Origin: Hevea brasiliensis
Lineage: Eukaryota > Streptophyta > Magnoliopsida > Malpighiales > Euphorbiaceae
Assembly (NCBI RefSeq): GCF_030052815.1
Contig: NC_079510.1
Span: 28,163,823 to 28,227,822, forward strand
Length of the DNA stretch: 64,000 bases
Direction of reading: 5' to 3'
Part shown: piece by piece, positions 12,541-22,487 of the stretch
Layout of the letters: every line of letters starts with the position of its first letter
Position numbering within the stretch: the stretch's first letter is position 1
Notes under the pieces: generated by a model
The model's database searches: none
What the model was told of the DNA's origin: nothing
The model's input: only the letters and a program-made list of their open reading frames with translations
Made by a program: the position numbers and the translations under genes

Positions 12541-13860
12541 CTTGTCTTGTTCGATTTTTTCTTGTGCCTTGGTACTCTTTGGGTTACCTCTACCCCTGCC
12601 TCTACCTCTGCTAGGTGGTTGTGAGCTTACGTGACAGGCTCAATCGACCCTTCTGCGATAGTAGGAGGTGGTCCAACTCTGCGACTCTGGTGCAGTCCTT
12701 GGCAAAGTGTCCGGTGACTCCACAGTTATAACAGGCTCCAATAGCCTTGTAACAGATTCCACCATGATTATTTCCACAAGTTTCACATTGTCGGGGAGGG
12801 TAGGAACTTCTGGTACTCTGCGACCGGATAGGGAGGTCTCATCTGAATGTCTTCCCTACGATTTCTTGCCACCTCTGCCATGTCCCCATAGTTCTTCCTC
12901 TTTCGGTATGACCACTGGAACTCGATCTCTTGATTTTCCCTCTTTCTCTGTCTTCTCGACCTCTTCTTCTCGGGAGCAGTCTCAAACTCAACTCTTTCCA
13001 ACTCGAGGGCTTGAGAAACAAGTTCAGAGAAGTTAGTGTGTTTGAAACCGAGCACTTGCACTCTGATACTGGGCTTCAAGCCAGTTTCAAACCTCTTGCA
13101 TCTCTCCCTGCTGGTAGAGAGTAGACTCACTGCATAATGGCTAAGGCGGGAAAATTCTCTTTCATACTCATTGCGATCGCCCCTCTGTTTCAAACTTAAG
13201 AATTCTTGTAGCTTCGGTCTACATAAGCATCGAGGATGTATTTCATGCGAATTCCACGAGGAAGTCATTCCAGTCGATCTGCAGTTCTACTGCAGGTGTG
13301 GGAATGGTTTTCCACCATCATAAGCATCCCTTGTAGTTAGGATACTGAGTATTCAAGTCTGAGCTCCTCTGTACAATGAAGTTTCTTGAACACCCTATCC
13401 ATCCTCTCTAACCACTGTTCAGCTTCTATAGGATCTACTGTCCCCTTAAACTCTGTAGCCCCATACTTCATCAATTTATCATATTGCCTTGTAGGAGACT
13501 GTGGTTGTACCACGGGTGTCTGCAATTGGGACTTGAGTAGGCGCATTACCGACCATTTGTTGGAATATTGCGACCATCTGCTTTGGCCCGAAGCGAGGAA
13601 TCTATGATGCTGCGGTGGTCTTCTTGAACCACCGACATTTTGTACAATGGGGCATCCCCTTGCACCTCGGCCTCAATGGTGATCGATTGAATGATCACCC
13701 TCTTCCCTTTACCATGCGAGGATCTTAGGTTTCCTGCACAATACCACAAGTATATTCACTCGTTAGTGCATATTTATCTTTGTAATGTCTTGTATGTATC
13801 AAACAATGATATTGAGCGGTTGTACTATGCAAAAAGAACATTCAAATAACAGTGAAAACG
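12541..13860 (-). pseudogene. Family C unit 1 gag, broken
   Basis: Minus-strand frames at 13749-13546, 13546-13337 and 13268-12783 together give a gag. They contain TRQYDKLMKYGATEFKGTVD, WLERMDRVFKKLHCTEELRL, YEREFSRLSHYAVSLLSTSRERCKRFETGLKPSIRVQVLGF and a charged tail. The CCHC zinc-knuckle region lies near 12700-12790 and is hard to read. The 161-residue piece is longer than any single gag piece in unit 0. Gag would form the particle that carries element RNA. Confidence 0.8.
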
Positions 13861-13871
13861 GAATTTAAAAA

Positions 13872-13886
13872 CTTTACTCGATACCA
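13872..13886 (-). promoter_or_regulatory. Primer-binding site, family C unit 1, damaged
   Basis: The reverse complement reads TGGTATCGAGTAAAG. One base of the expected CAG is missing compared with unit 0, an example of the CAG/CTG error pattern in this array. Confidence 0.8.
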
Positions 13887-13894
13887 CTAAAACA

Positions 13895-16800
13895 TGTCAC
13901 ACCTTACCCTCTGTAAGGCATAACATGTTCCGTAGTATACCTAATGAATTACCAACTCCGTTTCGATAACCCATTAAATACACTACAAGGGATTTTAAAA
14001 ACTTTTCTTACTTCTTTTACGATGGTGAGCACTATTTACAGTGTTAAAAACTTTGGTGAACTGAGGTGAAACAACTAACTCATTTGATTTATTTGGAATT
14101 TCTAAAAATTTTGGCAAGGTGCCATCTGTATTTTGGATAAAGCAGTTCTTGAAAACTCATAAAAAAGCACTTCAATAATTTTCCAAATCTCAACTCCAAT
14201 ACATTTCTCAACACAACAATTTATCAACACAATTCCATAGGAATTTTTCAAAGTCCGAGATAAGGAAATATAATACAACTTTTACAATCCAAAACACTCA
14301 TAATTAATTTACAACTTCAAGGTACAATTTAATTTACAACTGCTCAAAACCAAATACAATATGTACATACAGTGTCATACATTCTGATTACAAAAGCAAA
14401 AGCGGTATACTCAATATACCTGTAATCCCTCATTTGGATGTATATGCGGCCTAGTCTGCTTGCCACTGTCTATCTCTCTACTGCGGCAAAGATAAAAGCT
14501 TTATTTGAGACAATGTCTCGATGGTGCACAACATTAACCAAATCCAATTTAAATCACAATTCATAAGTCATGTAAATAGTGGATACTTAAAATCATAATT
14601 AAATTCAAGACAATAATTGTCAACAAGAATTTAAACTCCATTTCTCAATATCACAATAATTTTCCATAAGTCAGATCGGGTTTGAATTCAAGAGACAGTA
14701 TATGTCAATGAGAGTTTAAATCCATTTCACAATCTCACAATACACATCAATAAATCACACACAGCTTAATCATGATCCATAATTCAATTCATCCCAAAAG
14801 CCGATGGCTAATGAGGTATTCAATTCATCCCAAAAGTCGATGACTAATGAGGAATAACATGGCTAGCTAGCAAAAATATGAGTACTCATTCTATTCGTCC
14901 TCAACAGGCACACACCTCAACACTTCAGCCAGAGAGGGAATTCAATTCATCCCACTAGACAAGCTAGAGAGGAATACAATCAATATACATGATAGCTGTG
15001 GTTTCAAACCATTTACAGTGCTTTTCAATCAATAAGTATCCATCAATGTCGTTCAAATAGTTTTTCACAGTTTCAAACCATTCACAATATTTTTCAATCA
15101 ATAAGTGTCCATCAAACATATTTCCACAATTTAAAACAATGATATACAAATAGTCAATATTTATTTCCATTGAAAATAATTCAAAAGAAACAGTTGTTGT
15201 GCACAAACCTCTGATGACTGTCTCCTGGTCTTGACTCAGTATTTCTTTCCCTTTTGCTGAGTCCTTGCTAACTGAGAAACACAATTTGAAGTGTTTCAGT
15301 ACCAAATTAAACTGTCTCTATCGATGGGGTTTGGTAAATAATGCACTGAACTCAATTATTCACTAAGTCACCTAATATACCGACCCTCGTTGCGTTTTAG
15401 GTAAATTAGGTTTTAGTGTCGTTAATATGTCACATTCGATAAGGTTTTAGGTTTGGTATGTTTTACCAAAGTCATTTCCTTGCTTAGTGCATTTTAATGC
15501 AAATTGCTGGATTCCGGAACACTGGTTTGACCTAACCGGACGATCTAGTTCCCTCGGTTTTCGGGTCTCGGTCGAAACTACAAACTTGTAGATCTAGGTC
15601 TTATTGCACGCGGTGCAAAATTTCAGGTCAATCCGAGTTAATTAGACCAAGTTATGGTCATTACACTATTGCTGGTCAAGTGGTACCATTTTAGGTCAAT
15701 TTTAGGTCAAATTGGTCAATTCTGGTTCGGCCAGTTTTTGGACCCGAACTTGTGCAAGTTGTTTGACTTGCTTATGGTCATTTCTGGGTTTTGGTGTCTT
15801 CATAAGACTTGTAGGTATGGGTCTTAACTATTCATGGTTAAAATTTCAGGTCAATTGGACCTGGTTTGAGTGAGTTATGGCCTAAACACTCACTGCTGCC
15901 CAATTGGTCATTTTTCAGGTCCTAATTTCAACTAATCAGAATTTGTCATTTTTTTAGGTCACCTTGCAAGCATAATTTTGGCATGGTTTCTCAATGAAAG
16001 TTGGCACATTTTGTGCCTAGTTTCACCACAAATTGGTCTCATACCAATTGAGGTTACACATTCAAGGTTATAGGCTAAAATATACACTGCCCTCAATATG
16101 CAATTCACACCCCAACTTCAAACACATTATTTACCTTGCAAGGTTTACTTCCATACCCTACCAAACTGTTTTGGCACATTACCAAAAACATTTTCTACAT
16201 TACATAAGCATTATTTTGGGCAGATTCCAATCACCCTCAACACACCAAATAGCATTCACAATTACAATTTCTAATTACCATTACAAGCACACCTAAACAT
16301 TACAAACCTTACATACACTTTACAACATTAATTTACATACATATCATCAATCCTTCTAGGTCAATATTCTGCCCACACTTCCTTCAATATACACCATCAC
16401 TCAAGTATCCACAAGCTGCCACAAACCATTCTTCAACAGTACATTGCCGTACCAATATACAATTTCCCATCCAAGTGCATAAATCACCATATAAACATGA
16501 AGTAAATCACTAGGTTACTAAATCACCATGATCAACATTATTTCTCATCAATTATATGCATATTAAATCATCAAAAACGTGACCCCATGGCTGTCCAAAA
16601 TGGAAACAACAATAACCCTTCAAACTCAAAATTTTCCTTCACCAAACTAACACCCATAACATAAACATGAACTTTAACAAAGGATTTCTCAAAAATGCAA
16701 ACTTACCTTTATTTGTAACTTGCTAAACCTTCACCAAACTTCCCAAAATTGGTATCAATATCTTCCTTGTGATGTGTAGACAAATTTTAGTGAAGAACAC

Positions 16801-17576
16801 TAAGTGATTTGAGTTGGAATGAAGGGAGTTAAGAGAGCTTAAGTGAAACGGCCATGGATGTTTTCTCTCACCATCAATTCGGCATATTTGATGGAATGGA
16901 GAAGATAAACTATCTGGTGGGTTTAGTGGACTTACACCTGCCATACTTAATGTTTAATTAATCCTATAGTGGTCCACTAAGAAGAATTAAATCATATATT
17001 AAGTTAACTTTCCCATAATCCACATTTAACCCATGATTTCCACTATTTATTTTAGGTACCACCAAATTAATTTTTCATTTCATTTTCTAAGTGTAATACT
17101 ATTTATTTTTAATGGACATTTAGGTCAAAAGACACTTCGGGATGTCAAATGACCATAATGCCCCTGTTCGGGTGGCTTTCCCGATTTTTCGGTAACACCG
17201 TATTTTGTCTGTTTTTCGATTTCTCACTTTTCTTTGTACTAATTATTTAATTTTTCTTTGATCTTTCTAATGATATTTACTCTTCAACAATGGTCTATTT
17301 AAGTCCTAAAAATGTTTCCCAGGGTTCCCCGCAGTCCAGGGCTAGTCAACGGTCCACGCCGTGACTTCCCGGTGCGGTCACCCATCGCTAGGTTTCCCGG
17401 CTCACTTACTCGGTTACATTTCTTTGCTATGATTTTTCCTTTGTTTTTATTTTCTTGTATTTCATTATTTTATGTCTCCTCACTCATATTGAAGTACGGT
17501 TCTAGGCATCCTAGCTGTCCGGACAGCACTGGTCACCGGAACAGCAGAACGCACTACCGAACTTAGGGGTGTTACA
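13895..17576 (-). repeat. Family C full-length LTR, second copy
   Basis: The same LTR as at 5420-9109, about 3.68 kb, with termini TGTAACACCCC (minus strand, at 17576) and TGACA (at 13895). The block 15000-17400 is nearly base-for-base identical to 6540-8930. It is 5' LTR to unit 1 and 3' LTR to the truncated unit 2 on its right. The frame at 16033-16296 matches that at 7567-7830 and is repeat sequence, not a gene. Confidence 0.9.
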
Positions 17577-17785
17577 ATTCTCCCCCCCTTAAATAAATTT
17601 CGTCTCGAAATTTTACCTGGAATTAGTCTCTGAACAGCTGTGGGTGCTGTCTCCTCATATCCTCTTCACGTTCCCAAGTTGCTTCCTGGCCTGAATGATG
17701 GTTCCACAGCACGTTAACCAGGTGTATCTGTTTGTTCCTCAGCTGTTTCACCTCATAAGCCATAATTTTTATGGGTTCTTCCTCA
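17577..17785 (-). pseudogene. Family C unit 2 remnant: purine tract and chromodomain end
   Basis: The minus strand shows the purine tract (AAGGGGGGAGAAT), the end of pol with the chromodomain tail (WNHHSGQEATWEREEDMRR) and KQLRNKQIHL upstream. The match to 9110-9320 stops at 17785, exactly where the Angela-like LTR sequence begins. It shows that a third unit of the array once existed here. Confidence 0.85.
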
Positions 17786-18356
17786 ACACCTGCCTCCATA
17801 TATAACTAGCAGGAGCCAACACATGCCCATATACCCATACATAGTACAAGTATGAAAGCAGTATCAAACTCAAACTACCTATATACAAGATAACTGTGCT
17901 ATCTCAGGTCTAAAGATTATATGCACTGATATGATTTATGACAAAACATTGACAAGAGTAAACTCCATGTGCTTGTCATAAGTGTCACTGGTTCGGCCTA
18001 CTTATCATTTATAAGTGCCTATCATGTTTGTTATATGGCATGAGACTCACCATTCCATCTTATTTATATCTCATATAAATAACTTGGGAACAAACATGAA
18101 TACAATCTTTCTGGATAAGTCATGTCCTTATTATGAAGTATCCTCGATTGTGAACCTATTTATGATACTTTGTGCTAGAAATATTGTCACTCATATTCTT
18201 AACAACTTAAGAATAATATTTCTAACAAAATATCAATGGACCTTTTCTATTACACATAAATATATTATGTAAACGGAAAAGTGAAAATGCCTTTTATTAT
18301 TAAAAATATATACAAGATACATACTAAATGATATGCTCTAGGGCATACTACTAACA
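17786..18356 (-). repeat. Angela/BARE-like Ty1-copia LTR fragment
   Basis: Read on the minus strand the segment starts TGTTAGTAGTATGCCCTAGA, which resembles the known start of Angela/BARE/WIS LTRs (TGTTGGAAATATGCCCTAGA). About 570 bp remain, ending abruptly at 17786 against family C. No primer site or coding region is attached. Family A LTR resumes at 18357 (GGATTAAGGGCAG). Family assignment is by the terminal motif only. The short frames at 18015-18567 are not convincing genes. Confidence 0.65.
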
Positions 18357-20553
18357 GGATTAAGGGCAGTATATGTAAGTAATGGTTGGAATTGTATGTA
18401 GTAAAAGTAAGTGATTTCATGTATATGTTGTAATATGTGCCTTGAACACTTATGTATTCTGCCCAAATTGACATAATTGAGTTGTGATGAATGGTATAGA
18501 AGTGCCATGAATGCAATATTATAGTATTGGGAGGAGGAGAATTGCCAATTGGAAGTGTATTATTCATGTGCAGGTTGTGTTGTTATTGGCAGTAGATAAA
18601 TTGAGCTATAAGTGTAAAATTATGACCCCCATTGGTATGAGGCCAATTGAAGATAAAACTAGACATAAAATAGGCTAACTTTCATGTAGAAATGTTGTCA
18701 AAATTTTGTCCAGAAACTGACCTTAAAATTGACCTAATTCGGAATTGTAACTTTACAAATCCAGAATTTGACCATATAAATAGTGGCCATTCAATTAGCC
18801 ATAACTCACTCAAAATAGATCCAAATGACCTAAAATTTATATCAATAGAAAGCTTAGACATAGAGCTACAACTCTTGTGAAGACACCAAAGCCTAGAAAT
18901 GACCAAAACCAAGTCAAATTACTTGCCCAATTTAGGGTACTAAATCTGCCAGAATTGAATTTGACCTAAAAATGACCTAAAATTGCATTGAAAATGCAAT
19001 CTGTCCAGTTTTAGTAAATTGACCATATCTTAGTCTATACAACTCAGAATGACCTAAAATCAGCTCCAAAAGTTCAATAAGACATAGAGCTATAAATTTG
19101 CTTCTTTGACCAGAAGCTAAAAACTAATGGAAATAGGACATTGAGCTAGATCAATTTATCATACCAAAATTGAAAAATTGACAATACTATACAATAAAGC
19201 CTAGAAATAAATTAGCAATAAATGCTAACTTCTGAGAATTGTAAAATGTACTATATTAGCAACATATTAAAATGCAAATTGTGATGTGTTGATACTAGAA
19301 TCAACCTATCTATAATGCATAAAAAGGTCAATACTTTTGTTGACCAGTGAAAGGCATAATGACCTATAAACCCTAAAAATAAAGAATTAAATATTAAAGT
19401 TTGTAAATGCCCTAGGATTGCCTAGTTGACTAGTTTGGATAGGTTGGCATGCCAATAGGGTTCTGACAGCTGTACTGTAAATGGCTTCACGCCATACTGT
19501 GTTTTATGGCTTATTATGCCACACTGTGATTTTAATAGCATATGGCTATACGGATTATGTTATTATACTCGGCTTATTGCCTGATTGATTATATGGCTTA
19601 TTAGCCACATTGTTTGCACACCGGAAGATACTTTGTGATCGATGGTGTGACGGCTCGAGGTATTAGGTACCCAGTGCTATTTTATCTGTTTATCCAGTCT
19701 GGTGAGTGTATAGGCTACGCGGGCAGTTAATTTAAAGACATACAGTTCAACCAAATTAAACAAAAATAAAATATTAGCAAATAAAAGTATAAACAACAAT
19801 AAAAGAATATTCTTAGTAAAGATTACTGAAATATTAGTCTGCAAAGAATATCGACACCATAAATTCATAAATGATTAATTTATTTTATTTCAGTGTATGT
19901 CTCTTTATAATTGGCACCACTAAACAGAATTGCTTAGCGCGTTACTTTTGCTATGTGTAGGTATTAGAGACACTGCTGGGGAGCCTAGCCAACCTACGAT
20001 AGGGTGAGACATCAGATCTGCACAGGAGTTCAGAGTCATCTGCACTGCATTGCATACATGGTAAGACTTAGGATATCTTATATTTTGTACTTCTGTTGTA
20101 TTTTGAAATTTATCCTGTATTTTGTAATATTATGAAACTATAAGGTTTGTAATAATTTGTACATATTAAACAACATGAGGATTTTCTGGATGTATTTAAA
20201 TTATTATGAACTGTACTAAGGGCTGTTTGCTTACTGTGAAAGTCAATTGACTGTACTGAAATATTAAGACTGTGAATTAGTTTAGATTTTTGAGAATACT
20301 ATATTATACTGTTTTTAACAGGTGCAGAAGGACTGTTTGTCCAATTTACAGATGGTACTTTGCCGGATTGTTGTTAAAAATTTTGCAATACCCAGTTTTA
20401 TTAAAATATAACCGACATGATATGAATTTTACATAAAGGCTTCTTACATCAAATTGAGTATTCAGAAAATAAAACAATGTCAGACTAGATGTTTCGGCAC
20501 ACCGTGTGGCACACCTTGCTCGGCCATACTGTAGACGGGTGAGAGGTGTTACA
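18357..20553 (+). repeat. Family A 5' LTR, second part
   Basis: It aligns throughout with 23762-25988 of the 3' LTR and ends GGTGTTACA. It holds two diverged copies of a module containing GACCTAAAAT and AGACATAGAGCTA (about 18830 and 19050) and the twin hairpin at 19919-19965. Scattered substitutions between the two LTRs indicate age. Confidence 0.9.
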
Positions 20554-20572
20554 TTAGTGGTATCTGAGCACG
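20554..20572 (+). promoter_or_regulatory. Primer-binding site, family A
   Basis: TGGTATCTGAGC at 20558-20569, four bases after the LTR end, matches the 3' end of initiator tRNA-Met except for one base (T for A), a variant also expected from decay. Confidence 0.85.
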
Positions 20573-20676
20573 GTTAGGCATTTCTGGACCTAGATAGATT
20601 GTATACCATGCATTGCATTTGTAAGTGTTAAGATGACTATAATGCAGATCTTTTGATTGGTTATTTTGATTAGAAT

Positions 20677-21850
20677 ATGCACTCCACATCACAGAGAGCA
20701 GTCGATGAGGAGGTGGAGAGTCATGCTCTATCTATGACTGAGCCTGGAGACAGGAGGGAACCTGCTCCACCAGTATCAGAGGCACCAGCCATATGGTTGA
20801 GTTCTTTAGACAGATGGCAGGAGTTATGTTACCACCACCACCTCCACATCAAAAATCTCATTTGGAGAAACTTAGGAAGTTCGGAGTAGTGGATTTTCTG
20901 GGCAAAAGAGAAGATGATTCTGTCGCAGCTGAAAACTGGTTGGATAGAACAGGAAGAGTTTTGAAACAACTTAATTGTACTCCAGAACAAAATTTGGAAG
21001 CTGCTGTATCACTACTACAAGATGATGCATATCAATAGTGGGATACAGTGTCTAGTGAGGTGCTACTAGAGCAAATAACTTGGGATTTCTTTCTCACCGA
21101 GTTCAAAAAGAAGTATGTGGGTAGTGTATACCTGGAAGAGAGGAGAAAGGAATTTATCACCCTACGCCAGAGACAGCTAACAGTGGCTGAATATGAAAGA
21201 GAATTTGTCAGACTGAGCCGCTAAGGGCGGGAAATAGTTCCTAATGAGACTAAGAGGTGTAGGAGATTTGAGGAAGGGCTCAATCATAATATTAAAATAA
21301 TGATTACAGCATTGGGGATTATTGACTTTGCTAAGTTATTTGAAGCTGCACTGAAAGTAGAGAGGGTCAGAGTAAGTGAACATAGTAGGAAAGATAAGCA
21401 GCGTAAGAGGGAAGTTAGACCAGGGCAGTCAAGTATATCAATTGATAATAAGAAGTTTAAAGGTTCATAGGACCAAACACAAAGTCTGAGAAGTCAGTTT
21501 GTGATATCTGTAGCTAGCTCCTTGGGCACAGTAACAAGGGGATTGACCCCAGTTCCATAATGTATGCACTATGGTAAGAGACACAGAGGAGAATGTCGAC
21601 TATTAAAGGGAGAGTGTTTCAAGTGTAGGGCTACGGATCATTTTATAAGAGATTGCCCCCAGAAGAATGACTTAATAGCTCCAGTACAGCTAATGGACCT
21701 GCCCCCACAATGCAAAAGGGTAGAAGACCTGGTAAAGCAGAGACGACTAAATTTCACAGAAGTATATTTCTGAGACGGTTGAAAGGCCCGAAATCAGAGT
21801 GACACCAAGAGTGTATGCCATGAAAGCTAGAGAGGAGCCGAACCTAGATT
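20677..21850 (+). pseudogene. Family A gag, broken
   Basis: The N-terminus (MHSTSQRAVDEEVESHALSM) is in one frame and the capsid from about 20793 in another. The capsid contains LEKLRKFGVVDFLGKREDD, WLDRTGRVLKQLNCTPEQNL and LLQDDAYQ, then a stop at 21036. The same frame continues with FFLTEFKKKYVGSVYLEERR, AEYEREFVRLSR and CRRFEEGLNHNIKIM, interrupted by stops at about 21222, 21468 and 21558. A zinc knuckle of CCHC type (CFKCRATDHFIRDC) lies at about 21617-21658. The order matches family D gag at 32813-34060. Stops are mainly CAG to TAG or TGG to TAG type. Confidence 0.85.
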
Positions 21851-22474
21851 GATGAAACAACATAAGGAAATGAAGAAGCAGGGAAATAACAGACACATCA
21901 GGTAAATATACTATATTATCTGTAAAGAAAGAAATTCAAATTCAAATGGATAAATCTGAACAAGATATTTTAGTTATTAACCATTAGACCACAGTATGAT
22001 GGGAAATAGAATCTGGTTTCTGAAAAATTGACCTAAGATGGAAGGTATTATTATTAACTGATAGAATTAGAGTGGATTTTAAGAAGATAGTAACCATAGT
22101 AAAATGAAAGTCACTTAAGAATGTTAAGTTGAGCGGAATAGTAAAAATTAAAAAGGTAACTCAGCTCTAAGAAAATGAAGTCAAGAAAGATAAGATGTTA
22201 GAAAATCTGATATATTGGGATATACTATAGTAACTATACAATATTCTCGATGTTTGTTCTGTAAGCTGCAGATTATATACTGACTTGGGACTATTGTGTA
22301 GAGCTATATATTTCCGATAGTAAATCAAGATAAGGATAAAGTTATAAAACTAAGACTAGTAAGACAGACTAAAGAGAAAGTAAAGAATTATAACACAAAA
22401 ATGCGAAAAGACAAAGAGATAGCGGTCCCTCAATTATTTACATTGAATAAATTTCGAGGCCGAAATTCCTTTTT
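21851..22474 (+). pseudogene. Family A protease remnant and internal tail
   Basis: At about 21950-22010 the translation resembles the family D protease segment SDQDILVTNPLGHSVVV, with stops inside. Beyond that no reverse transcriptase or integrase motif is recognisable before the purine tract. About 4 kb of pol expected in an autonomous relative is missing. Whether this was an old deletion or the normal structure of this family cannot be told from one copy. Confidence 0.55.
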
Positions 22475-22487
22475 AGAGGGGAAGAGT
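22475..22487 (+). promoter_or_regulatory. Polypurine tract, family A
   Basis: AGAGGGGAAGAGT sits directly before the 3' LTR start TGTAACACC. Just upstream, TTTCGAGGCCGAAATT parallels the TTCGAGACGAAATT preceding the purine tract in families B and C. Confidence 0.85.

Larger units (their letters stand above)
692..17785 (-). mobile_element. Family C chromovirus array with shared LTRs
   Basis: Read in plus coordinates the order is: LTR piece 692-1050, body 1051-5419, full LTR 5420-9109, body 9110-13894, full LTR 13895-17576, body end 17577-17785. Each internal LTR has a primer site and gag on its left and a purine tract and chromodomain end on its right. It therefore serves as 5' LTR of one unit and 3' LTR of the next. 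Family C encodes gag, protease, reverse transcriptase, RNase H, integrase and a chromodomain, as in Tekay/Del elements. Unequal recombination between LTRs could produce this arrangement, and so could a mis-assembled repeat. Confidence 0.85.

Noticed and set aside
18015..18567. Two small open frames on opposite strands as a host gene
   Set aside because: They span the Angela-like LTR fragment and its join to family A; AT-rich and without domains.
20558..20569. TGGTATC-type strings as tRNA genes
   Set aside because: Only 12-18 bases of tRNA 3' end complement are present right after LTR ends; they are primer-binding sites.
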